From Pseudomonadota bacterium (GTDB lineage: Bacteria; Desulfobacterota; Desulfovibrionia; Desulfovibrionales; Desulfovibrionaceae), in contig JAEYDL010000006.1 in the NCBI GenBank assembly GCA_023403845.1, forward strand, positions 99,464 to 163,463: 64,000 nt of DNA, in the 5' to 3' direction. Numbering within the stretch: position 1 is the stretch's first letter; each line of letters opens with the position of its first letter. The notes beneath the pieces are model-generated. The model had not been told where the DNA came from and did no database searches. It saw nothing but the letters and a program-made list of their open reading frames with translations. Of the stretch, positions 25,611-34,980 are shown piece by piece. The position numbers were made by a program, and so were the translations under genes.

Positions 25611-26843
25611 TTAGGAAATTTCGGAAAACCACTTCTTCATTCGAGACAGAATCGAATTAAACACATTGCTGTCGCTACGGATACGGAACTTCTGTTCCAT
25701 GCCTTCCTTCTCGGCTCCGAACTTGAGCAGTCCCATGGCGGTGGCGAACTTGGGGCTGTTCACCATGTCTCTGAGACCACCCACGTTGCGGGGATAACCG
25801 ATGCGGGTGGGCAGATTGAAAACCTGTTCGCCAAGTTCCTGACATCCCTGAATCAGGGCAGTGCCGCCAGTGAGGACGACCCCCGCGCCGATCATGTTCT
25901 TGAGACCGGAACGAACCAGCTCCTGATCGAGCAGCGTGAGGATTTCCTCCATTCTCGGCTCGCAGATTTCCGCGAGCACCTGCCGGGAGAGGCGACGGGG
26001 TTCCCGTCCGCCAACACTCGGCACTTCGATATATTCATCAGGGCGCACCAGCTCGGCCAGCGCCGCCCCATGCTTGATCTTGATCTTTTCAGCAGCGGCC
26101 ACGGGTGTGCGCAGACCAAACGCGATGTCGTTGGTAAGGTTCTGCCCGCCGAGAGCCAGCACGCCGGTATGCTTTATCGAGTCATTGGCAAAAATGGCGA
26201 TGTCGCATGTGCCACCGCCAAGATCGATCAGCGCCACGCCGATCTCGCGTTCCTCCTCGGTGAGCACGGCCTTGGCCGAAGCAAGGGACTCGAGCACGAT
26301 GTCGGAAACATCGAGTCCGCTCTTGTGGCATGAGCGCACGATATTCTGGGCCGAGGTAACTGCGCCGGTCACGATATGCACCTTCACTTCCAGCCGGACG
26401 CCGGCCATGCCGAGCGGGTCCACAATGCCCCGCTGATCGTCCACGATATATTCCTGCGGCAGGATGTGAATAACTTCGCGGTCCAGCGGAATGGCCACGG
26501 CCTTGGCCGCGTCGAGCGCCCGCTCGATATCGCGCGGGGAAACTTCTCCCCCCTTGACCGCAATGACTCCGTGGCTGTTGAACCCCTTGATATGACTGCC
26601 CGCGATTCCCGCGTAGACAGAGCGGATCTCGCATCCAGCCATCAATTCCGCTTCTTCAAGCGCTCTTTTGATCGACTGGACGGTCTGCTCTATGTTGACG
26701 ACCACGCCCTTGCGGAGTCCCGTAGAGGGACTGGTCCCAATGCCGACGATATCCATTCCGCCGTTATCATTGGGTTCGCCGACCACAGCGCACATTTTGG
26801 TGGTTCCTATGTCAAGACCGACTATCAGCTCGGATTTGGACAT
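25611..26843 (-). CDS. ftsA: Cell division protein FtsA
   Basis: The 410-residue actin-like protein starts with the phosphate-1 motif VGLDIGTTKMCAVVG and has the phosphate-2 segment ALIDLGGGTCDIAIF and the adenosine motif VVLTGGTALIQG. The C-terminal SRMKKWFSEIS is the amphipathic membrane-targeting helix that tethers FtsZ filaments. AAGGAG lies 6 nt upstream of the ATG. A 205-bp gap separates it from ftsQ, unlike the tight spacing elsewhere in the cluster, so an internal promoter for ftsA-ftsZ is likely there. Confidence 0.98.
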   Translation of the reverse strand: MSKSELIVGLDIGTTKMCAVVGEPNDNGGMDIVGIGTSPSTGLRKGVVVNIEQTVQSIKRALEEAELMAGCEIRSVYAGIAGSHIKGFNSHGVIAVKGGEVSPRDIERALDAAKAVAIPLDREVIHILPQEYIVDDQRGIVDPLGMAGVRLEVKVHIVTGAVTSAQNIVRSCHKSGLDVSDIVLESLASAKAVLTEEEREIGVALIDLGGGTCDIAIFANDSIKHTGVLALGGQNLTNDIAFGLRTPVAAAEKIKIKHGAALAELVRPDEYIEVPSVGGREPRRLSRQVLAEICEPRMEEILTLLDQELVRSGLKNMIGAGVVLTGGTALIQGCQELGEQVFNLPTRIGYPRNVGGLRDMVNSPKFATAMGLLKFGAEKEGMEQKFRIRSDSNVFNSILSRMKKWFSEIS

Positions 26844-27048
26844 ACGCTACTCCTTGACGCGTTGCGCGATACGGACCGGCAGTTCGCTCCGACCCATGCA
26901 ATAAAGTCTGATACTGTTTCTTCGCGGGGCAGCAACAAATCCGTTCCGTAACGCCACAGTCGCCATGCACCGATTCCACAGTCGGCTATTCCCCGTCTAC
27001 AGCACATTTTCACTCAAAAGTCTAGAAAAACTTTTAAACCAGTGGGGA

Positions 27049-27915
27049 TTAGACATTTTCCGGCTCCACGACCCACACGTTGCCGTCCGCAGCCCACACT
27101 TCCCGAGCCGTCTTCAGTTCGCCCCTGCGGGCAAGATCAGAGAGCACGACTCCAAGACGCCGCAAATTGATGTCCCAGTCCTCCGCCGCAATGCACAAAA
27201 CCAGATTGCGGTTTTCGATGAACACTTCAAAACCCTTGGCGGCGCTGACACGGAACAACGACACCCCCGCCATATCCACAGGCAACGAGGCCGACTGAAA
27301 CGCCCGCGCCAGATTATCGAGCTGCGGCAGCAGCTCCTCTCCTCCCTGCAGAATTTCCAGGGTGGGCAGCGAAAGAAAATTCCCCGGTTCCACAGGAGCG
27401 ATGATATTTCCCCGATTATCTGCATAGTGGAGCACACCGTCCCGAAGCATCCAGAATGCGGGAATCCGTTCGCGAATCCGGATTTCAAAGGCATCGGGCA
27501 GTCTGCGCTTGACGGCGACCGAAGCCACCCACGGGTTATTGCGCAATCCTCTTTCCACATCGGCAATATTGACGGTCAGGCTGTTGACTCCAGGCTCAAG
27601 ACCAGCCGACTTCAGAATCGCCTCACGCGAGAAATGCGTCGCTCCCCGGATCTCGATTTGCCGGACAGCGAAAAAATCGCTCGTAGTGGCCATTCGATAA
27701 AGATGCAGTCCTCCGACAGTCAGACCGAACAGCAGAGCCACGCCGAACCCCAGCCCCAGCGTCCAGCTCAGGGCCGTCTTCAGAATCCGGGCGAACGAAC
27801 GCTGCGGGACCTCCCCTCTCCGGATGCCTCCGGGAGAGGAAGTGCCGCGCGCATAGGTATAGCTATTGCGCCCGTTCCGTCTGTTGCCGCGTGCGGCAGA
27901 ACCTAGAATGCCCAA
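27049..27915 (-). CDS. ftsQ: Cell division protein FtsQ
   Basis: The 288-residue protein has a basic cytoplasmic N-terminus of about 45 residues, one membrane helix (WTLGLGFGVALLFGLTVGG) and a periplasmic POTRA domain beginning FFAVRQIEIRGATHFSREAIL, followed by the FtsQ beta domain. It links early and late divisome proteins. Its start overlaps the end of murB by 13 bp, so translation is probably coupled. Confidence 0.93.
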   Translation of the reverse strand: MGILGSAARGNRRNGRNSYTYARGTSSPGGIRRGEVPQRSFARILKTALSWTLGLGFGVALLFGLTVGGLHLYRMATTSDFFAVRQIEIRGATHFSREAILKSAGLEPGVNSLTVNIADVERGLRNNPWVASVAVKRRLPDAFEIRIRERIPAFWMLRDGVLHYADNRGNIIAPVEPGNFLSLPTLEILQGGEELLPQLDNLARAFQSASLPVDMAGVSLFRVSAAKGFEVFIENRNLVLCIAAEDWDINLRRLGVVLSDLARRGELKTAREVWAADGNVWVVEPENV

Positions 27916-28802
27916 ATCTTCACTTCCGGATGCAAGGAAACCCCAAACAGGCGAAACACGGCTTCCCGTGCCTCGTGCACCAGCCGCAAGGCGGCCTCCG
28001 CGCTGCCATTACCTTCGTTAACCAAAAAATTCGCGTGCATGGGAGAAAGACACATGCCGCCTATCCGCTTTCCTCTGAACCCGGCCTCATCCAGGAGCCT
28101 GCCTGCGGACAGCGGGGATTCCTCGGAAGAGGGGTTCTTGAACAGGCATCCGGCGCTCCAGCTCCGGACCGGCTGCACCCGGAGCTTGCGTGCCACATTG
28201 TTCCGGACGATCGCGCGAACGCTCTCCGGGTCCGACCGGCGCAACTCCAGCACGGCCTCGACGATCACAAACCACTCTCCCGTCATTTCTGAAAGAGAAA
28301 AGGATCGGTACGCACTGCGGAACCGGTCCCGCTCCAGAGTCAGCAGACCCGTTTCCGGCGAGAAAATCGTCACCCGTTGCAACAGGCTCCCCATATCCAT
28401 CCCATGCGCACCTGCATTTCCGGCGATTGCGCCGCCCACGTCGCCCGGTACGCCGGCCATGCCTTCCAGACCGCTCAGGCCCCGCCGGGAGCACCATGCG
28501 AGCAGGCGCGGCAATTTCATGCCCGCGGCTGCCCGCAGCAGCACCCTGCCCTCCTGTTCGTCGAGAATCTCTGGATCGTCCCTCATCTCGCAGTGCAGCA
28601 GGGTTACGGGAAGCTGTCCGTCAGGCGCGAGGATGTTGGTTCCTCCTCCCAGCGAAACGACCTTGCCGCCAATGCGGGCCAGCGTTTCCGGAAGCGCGTC
28701 CAGATCACGCACCCCGGAAAAGGCGACCAGCGCCAGAGCCCGACCTCCCAGATGCAGGGAAGTTAAAGAGGCAAGTTTCGGCTCCGCATCGATACGCAGC
28801 AT
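27903..28802 (-). CDS. murB: UDP-N-acetylenolpyruvoylglucosamine reductase MurB
   Basis: The 299-residue flavoprotein has the FAD-binding segments VSLGGGTNILAPDG and GMAGVPGDVGGAIAGNAGAHG, the catalytic serine region RSWSAGCLFKNP, and a C-terminal Glu in the EVKIWAF region. It completes UDP-MurNAc synthesis with NADPH. The pattern matches type II MurB enzymes. CAGGA precedes the ATG. A 131-bp gap to murC holds no gene; the 3' end overlaps ftsQ. Confidence 0.95.
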   Translation of the reverse strand: MLRIDAEPKLASLTSLHLGGRALALVAFSGVRDLDALPETLARIGGKVVSLGGGTNILAPDGQLPVTLLHCEMRDDPEILDEQEGRVLLRAAAGMKLPRLLAWCSRRGLSGLEGMAGVPGDVGGAIAGNAGAHGMDMGSLLQRVTIFSPETGLLTLERDRFRSAYRSFSLSEMTGEWFVIVEAVLELRRSDPESVRAIVRNNVARKLRVQPVRSWSAGCLFKNPSSEESPLSAGRLLDEAGFRGKRIGGMCLSPMHANFLVNEGNGSAEAALRLVHEAREAVFRLFGVSLHPEVKIWAF

Positions 28803-28933
28803 AAACAGATCCTGTTATCCCTTTTTCTCTTGAAACCTTCCGGCCTGAGAGAAAATGATTATTTCAAAATCGGGGAAGAAAATGGATGCCGTTTCTTCCT
28901 CTGCGGAAAAATCTCCGCTCTCGTTTGCCTCCG

Positions 28934-30319
28934 TTACGGCAGCGCCAGAAAACGCGGCCCCACAGTCGTCACGTTGCCTGCCCCTACCGTAAGGAACAGG
29001 TCTCCGGGTTTCAGGATGCCGGGCAGAGCTTCGACCATAGAGTCGAAATCCTGAAAATACGTTACGTCAGCTTTGGAAACCTGACGGATTCCCTGTGCGA
29101 GATTCTGTCCGGTAACGCCGGGGATAGGCTTCTCGGACGCGGGATAGATCTCCGTCAGCAACAGCTTGTCCACCGTGCCCAAAACCTGACAGAATTCTCC
29201 GAACAGGGCCTGAGTACGGGAAAAACGATGCGGCTGGAAAGCCACCACGATGCGCCGGCCGGGATACGCCGTGCGGGCGGTGGCCAGAGTGGCGGCGATT
29301 TCCACGGGATGGTGCCCATAGTCGTCGACCACCAGGATCCCGTTTTTCTCTCCCTTGTACTCGAAACGCCGCCCCACGCCACCGAAACGGGCCAACCCGT
29401 CGATGCAGCACCGGGGTGAAATGCCCGCGTCCAGCGCCACCCCTATGGCGGCCAGCGAGTTGAGAATCTGATGGCGGCCCGGCTGTGCAAGCCGCACCTC
29501 GCCCAGTTCCTTTCCCCGAATGAAGACGCGGAACCGATTGATCACGCCGCATTCCAGCACTTCGGCCCGGATATGATTTTCTGAACCGAATCCGTAGGTC
29601 ACCACCGGTCTTTTCACCCGGGACAACAGGCGTTGCACGCCGGGATCATCACCGCACACCACGTTGAGACCGTAGAACGGCACCTGATTCATGAAGCTGA
29701 CGAAAGCGTCGTCGATGGCCTCCTGGGTGCCGTAATGATCCAGATGATCCTGGTCAACGTTGGTCACCACGTTGATGATCGGCAGAAGGCACAGAAAGGA
29801 ACCGTCGGACTCATCGGCCTCGGCGATAAGATACTTTCCCTGCCCCAGCCGCGCATTGGCTCCATAGGCGTTGATACGCCCGCCGATAATCACGGTGGGG
29901 TCCAGCCGGGCGGCATCGAAGATGGCCGCGGTCAGCGAAGTCGTCGACGTTTTTCCATGCGTTCCGGCAATGGCGATGCCCGTGCGCAGGCGCATGAGTT
30001 CGGCAAGCATTTCCGCCCGAGGAATCACGGGAATGCCATGTTCACGCGCGGCCACGATTTCGGGATTGTCATCCCGCACGGCGCTGGACTTCACCACCAC
30101 GTTGACGGCGCCCACATTCTCCGCAGCATGACCGATATGGATCTCGGCTCCCAGCCCGCGCAGACGCCGAACCACGATTCCGTCGGCCACATCCGAACCG
30201 GAAACGGCGTAGCCGAGATTGAGCAGGACTTCGGCGATCCCGCTCATGCCGGCTCCGCCGATGCCTATCATGTGAATCTTCGTCACGTTGTTTCGCATCA
30301 TGCTTTCTTTGTCTGTCAT
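28934..30319 (-). CDS. murC: UDP-N-acetylmuramate--L-alanine ligase MurC
   Basis: The 461-residue Mur ligase has the N-terminal Rossmann start IHMIGIGGAGMSGIAEVL, the ATP loop GTHGKTSTTS, and the C-terminal domain with VDDYGHHPVEI. It adds L-alanine to UDP-MurNAc in the cytoplasm. I chose the ATG at 30319 because GAGG lies 6 nt upstream and 8 bp follow the murG stop; an ATG 15 nt further in is also possible. It lies between murG and murB in the dcw cluster. Confidence 0.96.
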   Translation of the reverse strand: MTDKESMMRNNVTKIHMIGIGGAGMSGIAEVLLNLGYAVSGSDVADGIVVRRLRGLGAEIHIGHAAENVGAVNVVVKSSAVRDDNPEIVAAREHGIPVIPRAEMLAELMRLRTGIAIAGTHGKTSTTSLTAAIFDAARLDPTVIIGGRINAYGANARLGQGKYLIAEADESDGSFLCLLPIINVVTNVDQDHLDHYGTQEAIDDAFVSFMNQVPFYGLNVVCGDDPGVQRLLSRVKRPVVTYGFGSENHIRAEVLECGVINRFRVFIRGKELGEVRLAQPGRHQILNSLAAIGVALDAGISPRCCIDGLARFGGVGRRFEYKGEKNGILVVDDYGHHPVEIAATLATARTAYPGRRIVVAFQPHRFSRTQALFGEFCQVLGTVDKLLLTEIYPASEKPIPGVTGQNLAQGIRQVSKADVTYFQDFDSMVEALPGILKPGDLFLTVGAGNVTTVGPRFLALP

Positions 30320-30327
30320 GTCCGTCC

Positions 30328-31401
30328 TCAAGCTTTGAAGCAAAGAGCCTGTATTTCCCGCGCTACCCGCGCTGCGGCATCGGGCCGGGCGCAGGACCGG
30401 GCCTGCCCGGCCATGTCTTTCAAACGGGCAGGGTCCCGCAACAATTCAATGAGCAAACCGCCCACGTCTCTCTGCCCGATAGTATTCTCCGGAACGAGCA
30501 GCGCAGCGCCCAGGTCTGCCATGACTTGCGCATTGCAGGTCTGGTGGTCGTGCGTCGCGTGAGGGAAGGGAATCAGCACGGCAGGCTTTCCGGCCACGGC
30601 CAGTTCCGCCACGGAAGTCGCCCCCGCCCGGCACAAAACCAGATCCGCCCAAGCGTAGGCCCCGGCCACATCCTCGATGAACGGCGTTACCCCTGAGGAG
30701 TCGAACCCATGCGCTGAATACCCGGCGCGCACCCGTTCCAGATCGCCGGGACCGGTCTGGTGCCGAATTTCCACACCTGAGTCAAGCAGACGCCCAAGGC
30801 TTGCCAGTATCACCGAATTAATGGCCCTCGCGCCCTGACTGCCTCCCATGACCAGCAGACGCCGTCCTGAAAACTCCCGTCCTTCCATATCCCCAAGCGC
30901 GACGATGGACTCACGAACGGGGTTGCCCGTGATCACGCATTTTCTTGCCTGAAAAGCGCCGGTGGCATCTGGAAGCGACAGGAAAACCCTTGTCGCCAGT
31001 CGGGAAAGCAGACGGTTGGTCACACCTGGCATGGCATTCTGTTCATGGACTGCCAGAGGAACACCGCACAGTCGCGCGGCCATAAGCGGCGCGAAAGAGG
31101 CATAGGCCCCAAAACCGACCACAGCATCGGGATGAAACTCCCTGATGATGGAACGAGCCTGAAAAACAGCCCGCAGAAGACCGCAAGCGGCCCCCACGGA
31201 ACGGAGTCCCCGCCCGAGCACGCCGTGCACGGGCAGGCCACGGAAATCGATTCCCGCTTGCCGGGCAAGCCCCACCTCGGAACCGTATTCCGATCCTACA
31301 AACAGCAGCTCGGCCCCTTCACGTCGCAGCTGTTCGGCCACGGCCAGAGCAGGGAAAATGTGCCCCCCGGTTCCCCCGGTAGTGAGTATGATTCTGTTCA
31401 T
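30328..31401 (-). CDS. murG: Undecaprenyl-PP-MurNAc-pentapeptide-UDP-GlcNAc transferase MurG
   Basis: The 357-residue GT28 enzyme has the glycine-rich lipid-binding loop TTGGTGGHIFPALAVAEQL near the N-terminus and GGSQGARAINSV in the second domain. It converts lipid I to lipid II on the inner face of the cytoplasmic membrane. Its ATG overlaps the ftsW stop (ATGA), indicating translational coupling with the flippase-like SEDS gene upstream. Confidence 0.97.
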   Translation of the reverse strand: MNRIILTTGGTGGHIFPALAVAEQLRREGAELLFVGSEYGSEVGLARQAGIDFRGLPVHGVLGRGLRSVGAACGLLRAVFQARSIIREFHPDAVVGFGAYASFAPLMAARLCGVPLAVHEQNAMPGVTNRLLSRLATRVFLSLPDATGAFQARKCVITGNPVRESIVALGDMEGREFSGRRLLVMGGSQGARAINSVILASLGRLLDSGVEIRHQTGPGDLERVRAGYSAHGFDSSGVTPFIEDVAGAYAWADLVLCRAGATSVAELAVAGKPAVLIPFPHATHDHQTCNAQVMADLGAALLVPENTIGQRDVGGLLIELLRDPARLKDMAGQARSCARPDAAARVAREIQALCFKA

Positions 31402-32552
31402 GCCTGTCCCCTCGCCGTCCGGGAAAAATTCAGCAGCAGGCCGACGCAGATCATGCTGGCCAGAAGGCTGCTGCCTCCATAGCTCATGAACGGCATGGCC
31501 ACCCCCTTGGGCGGCGCCATTCCCATGACCACGGCCAGATTCAGGGTCGCCCCCAGAGCCAGCACCAGAGAGACGCCGAACGCGGACAGCTTGTCGCGCA
31601 GTTCCGACTGTCCCATAATGATACGGTAACAGCGCACAAACAGCATGACGAACAGAACCATGATCAGCGAAAGCCCGAAAAAGCCAAGTTCCTCGCCTAC
31701 GACGGCCATAATGAAGTCGTTGTGCGCTTCGGGCAGATAAAACATCTTCTGCGCGCTTCCGCCCATGCCGACGCCGAAAAAGCCGCCCGATCCCAGCGCG
31801 TAGAGTGACTGCACGAGCTGGTAACCCGCGTTCTGCGCATCCTCGAAGGGATCGAGAAAGGCCACCAGCCGTCTGGCTCGGTACGGCTCATATACGATGA
31901 GCGCTACGGCTCCCGCCAGAGCGATGGCGATGGCCACGAACAGATAGATAAAACGCGTGCCTCCGGCAATGCACATGAAAAACAGGATCATGGCCAACAC
32001 GACGGCCCCGCCGAAATCAGGCTGCGCCAGCAGCAGCAGACAAAGCAGGCCCGTCACGGCAAACGGCGGAATGACGCCCCGGCTGAACGTCTTGACCAGT
32101 TCCTGTTTGGTGCTCATAAAGTAGGCCAGATAGAAAGCCAGGGCTATCTTGGCGAACTCCAGCGGCTGTACGGAAAAGAATTTCAGCGAAATCCAGCGTT
32201 GCGCCCCGTTGATGCGCGTTCCCAGCGGACTCAGCGTAATCAGCAGCAGCATGATCACGCCGATCAGGAAAGGATACTGGAGCCTGTACAGCAGCTCGCG
32301 CGGCATGGCCGCCGCGATCCACATGGCCGCTCCGCCCACGCAGGCATACAGGACCTGCCGCTTGAAAAAGTAGTATTTGTCCCCGTTGAGCCTTTCAGCC
32401 ACAACGCCGCTGGCGGACAGGACCATCAGAATGCCGATGCACAGCAGCATGAGCACGATGGCAAAAAGCCACCAGTCATACTGCCCGCCCGCATTCTCGA
32501 CCGTCCCTCTGCCGGAGAGGGCACGGGAATCCTTCCGCCGCGCCATGATCAT
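31398..32552 (-). CDS. ftsW: SEDS-family peptidoglycan glycosyltransferase FtsW
   Basis: The 384-residue protein has about ten membrane helices and the SEDS motifs GAQRWISLKFFSVQPLEFAK and VVGEELGFFG, with the C-terminal MSYGGSSLLA. FtsW polymerises septal peptidoglycan with its partner FtsI, encoded in the same cluster. The ATG at 32552 has GGGAGG 7 nt upstream and overlaps the murD stop (ATGA); the longer frame to 32705 runs through murD and is not supported. Confidence 0.96.
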   Translation of the reverse strand: MIMARRKDSRALSGRGTVENAGGQYDWWLFAIVLMLLCIGILMVLSASGVVAERLNGDKYYFFKRQVLYACVGGAAMWIAAAMPRELLYRLQYPFLIGVIMLLLITLSPLGTRINGAQRWISLKFFSVQPLEFAKIALAFYLAYFMSTKQELVKTFSRGVIPPFAVTGLLCLLLLAQPDFGGAVVLAMILFFMCIAGGTRFIYLFVAIAIALAGAVALIVYEPYRARRLVAFLDPFEDAQNAGYQLVQSLYALGSGGFFGVGMGGSAQKMFYLPEAHNDFIMAVVGEELGFFGLSLIMVLFVMLFVRCYRIIMGQSELRDKLSAFGVSLVLALGATLNLAVVMGMAPPKGVAMPFMSYGGSSLLASMICVGLLLNFSRTARGQA

Positions 32553-33877
32553 GCAAGCACCTCCCTGACGATGCGCTTGAAGTCTTCGCCCCGTCGCAGG
32601 TAATTGGCATACTGGTCGAAACTGGATGTCGCCGGTGCCAGAAGCACGGCATCCCCTGGCCGCACCACGGCAGGCTCCCCGGTTCCACATCCTGCCAGAC
32701 GGCACATCGCGCGTTCCAGTGTCTCATCCCAGGTCACGGGCACCACATCCCGCCATGCAGGTTCAAAATGTTCCCGGCTCGCCCCGTACAGGGCGACATG
32801 CCGGACATGTTTCTTCAGCAACGGCTTCAGACTTTCCAGATCGCCGCCCTTGAACTTGCCTCCGGCCAGCAGCGCCACAGGACGATCGAACGAGGCCAAA
32901 GCCACGCGCAATGCCTCCACCGTGGTGCACTTGGAGTCATTTACGTAGAGAACCCCATTCAGCTCCGCCACCTTCTCCAGCCGATGCTCCAGCGGTCTGA
33001 AGGCGGCGACGGCGCGGGCCGCGGTCTCTTCAGAAACGCCGAACTCCCGGCAGGCCAGCCAGGCCGCCTCGGCATTGGCCCTGTTGTGCGGTCCCATCAG
33101 ATGCATTTCGGGAAAACGATTGGAAACGGCATAGAAAACCCTGCGCGCCCTCAGCCCATACCCGTCGGCCAAACCGTTCATTCCTTCCTGCAGAACGGCG
33201 AGATCCTCGGACGTCTGGTGCGCGAAGAGACGCATCTTCGCCCCCACATACTCCGCCATATCCCTATGATAATCGAGATGGTTCTCGCTGATGTTCAGCA
33301 AAACGGCCACTCGCGGATGCAGCGTCGAACAGGTTTGCAACTGAAAGCTGGACAACTCCAGCACGACCACATCCGCTCTCTCTCCGGACAGCACATATTC
33401 AGACAGGGGCGTGCCGATATTGCCGCCGGTGAACACACGAAATCCCTGCTCTCTGAGCATGGCCGAACATAGGCTCGTCGTTGTGGTTTTGCCGCTCGTC
33501 CCTGTAACGGCAAGTACAGGTTCGCCCGTGAGCTGCCTCCAGGCCAGCTCCGTTTCCGCCATGATCTCCGGAGGATTCTTCTCCGGAAGAAAACGTCGGA
33601 TTACGGCGGCCGCCACGCCTGGACTGGGAACCACAAGGGCTGCGCCAATGAACTGTTCCGGCGAATGTTCCCCGCAGACGATCTCTACGCCGGCCTCAGC
33701 CGCCCATGCGGCGAAATCGGCGGGGATACGTCCCGCGGAACGATCGAGCAGCCGGACGCGCGCGCCCAGACGATGCAGCAGGCGCGCGGCCGCCACACCG
33801 GAAACGCCGGCGCCCACCACAACGGCGAGCTGACCGGGAAAAACGGCGGGGCAAGATGCAGAAACGGAGGTGTTCAT
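32549..33877 (-). CDS. murD: UDP-N-acetylmuramoylalanine--D-glutamate ligase MurD
   Basis: The 442-residue Mur ligase shows the N-terminal GAGVSGVAAARLLHRLGARV motif, the ATP loop VTGTSGKTTTTSLC, the central NISENHLDYH segment and the C-terminal VLLAPATSSFDQY motif typical of MurD. It adds D-glutamate to UDP-MurNAc-L-Ala. It starts 26 bp after mraY and overlaps ftsW by 4 bp. Confidence 0.96.
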   Translation of the reverse strand: MNTSVSASCPAVFPGQLAVVVGAGVSGVAAARLLHRLGARVRLLDRSAGRIPADFAAWAAEAGVEIVCGEHSPEQFIGAALVVPSPGVAAAVIRRFLPEKNPPEIMAETELAWRQLTGEPVLAVTGTSGKTTTTSLCSAMLREQGFRVFTGGNIGTPLSEYVLSGERADVVVLELSSFQLQTCSTLHPRVAVLLNISENHLDYHRDMAEYVGAKMRLFAHQTSEDLAVLQEGMNGLADGYGLRARRVFYAVSNRFPEMHLMGPHNRANAEAAWLACREFGVSEETAARAVAAFRPLEHRLEKVAELNGVLYVNDSKCTTVEALRVALASFDRPVALLAGGKFKGGDLESLKPLLKKHVRHVALYGASREHFEPAWRDVVPVTWDETLERAMCRLAGCGTGEPAVVRPGDAVLLAPATSSFDQYANYLRRGEDFKRIVREVLA

Positions 33878-33903
33878 CAGCTTCAGTCTCCAGCAACGCG
33901 AAC

Positions 33904-34980
33904 TCAGCGCAGTTTCAGCGCTGAAAGCGCAATCAGGCCTAACATGGCGGAAATAATCCAGAACCGAATAATGATCTTCGATTCGGGAATACCTTTCATT
34001 TCATAGTGATGATGCAGCGGAGCCATGCGGAAAATACGCTTTCCGCCGCTGTATTTGAAATAGCTGACCTGCAGAATGACGGAAAGCGTCTCGGCCACGA
34101 ACAGACCGCCGACGACGAGCAGCAGAAGCTCCTGCTTGCACAGCACGGCCAGAAAGGCGAGCACGCCGCCGAGACCGAGCGACCCCACATCGCCCATGAA
34201 CATCTGGGCGGGATAGGCGTTGAACCAGAGGAAACCCAGCCCCGCGCCCACGAGGGCACTGCAGAAAACAGTCACCTCTCCCACTCCGGCAATATATTCG
34301 AGCTGGAGATACTGGGAAAAAATCGCATGTCCGGTAATATAGATGTATACGGAGAATACAAGCCCTGCGACGACCATGGGGCCAATGGCCAGCCCGTCCA
34401 GTCCGTCGGTCAGATTCACCGCGTTGGAAGTCCCGACCATGACCAGCATGGCGAACGGAATATACCAGTAACCGAGATCCGGCGTCAGGGTCTTGAAGAA
34501 CGGAAAGGCCAGTCTTGTGGAATAGGCGGGTTCCGACACAAGCAGCAACATGGCGATGCCGGCCACCACAAGCTGACCGGCCAGCTTCGCCTTCGGGGAA
34601 AGCCCCTTGTTCTGATGGTGCGACACCTTGAGATAGTCATCCAGAAAGCCGACGCCCGAAAAACCGAGGAAAACGAACATGGTCAGCCACAGATAGGCGT
34701 TTTTCAGATCCCCCCAGAGCAGCACGCTCACACAAACAGAAAAGGCGATGAGCAGTCCGCCCATGGTCGGCGTTCCGGCCTTCATCTGATGCGCCTTCAC
34801 TTCCTTCAGAATTTCCTGCCGGCACTTGATCCGCTGCAGCCAGTGAATGAAGCAGGGTCCGACCAGAATGCTCACGGCCAGAGCCGTCACCAGCGCCCAC
34901 ATGGACCGGAAGGTGATATACTTGAAGACGTTGAAAACGCTAAAATCCGCGCTCAACGGATAGAGCAGACTATAAAGCAT
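33904..34980 (-). CDS. mraY: Phospho-N-acetylmuramoyl-pentapeptide transferase MraY
   Basis: The 358-residue membrane enzyme has around ten helices, KAGTPTMGG in the first third, the catalytic region FLDDYLKVSHHQNKGL, and NLTDGLDGLAIGP. It transfers phospho-MurNAc-pentapeptide to undecaprenyl phosphate to make lipid I. The ATG at 34980 is preceded by GGAGG at 6 nt and lies inside the 3' end of murF (11-bp overlap); an upstream extension to 35007 is unsupported. Confidence 0.97.
   Translation of the reverse strand: MLYSLLYPLSADFSVFNVFKYITFRSMWALVTALAVSILVGPCFIHWLQRIKCRQEILKEVKAHQMKAGTPTMGGLLIAFSVCVSVLLWGDLKNAYLWLTMFVFLGFSGVGFLDDYLKVSHHQNKGLSPKAKLAGQLVVAGIAMLLLVSEPAYSTRLAFPFFKTLTPDLGYWYIPFAMLVMVGTSNAVNLTDGLDGLAIGPMVVAGLVFSVYIYITGHAIFSQYLQLEYIAGVGEVTVFCSALVGAGLGFLWFNAYPAQMFMGDVGSLGLGGVLAFLAVLCKQELLLLVVGGLFVAETLSVILQVSYFKYSGGKRIFRMAPLHHHYEMKGIPESKIIIRFWIISAMLGLIALSALKLR

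Noticed and set aside
24720..26333. 537-codon plus-strand frame over ftsZ and ftsA
   Set aside because: It crosses two conserved genes in antisense; its composition is that of a shadow frame.
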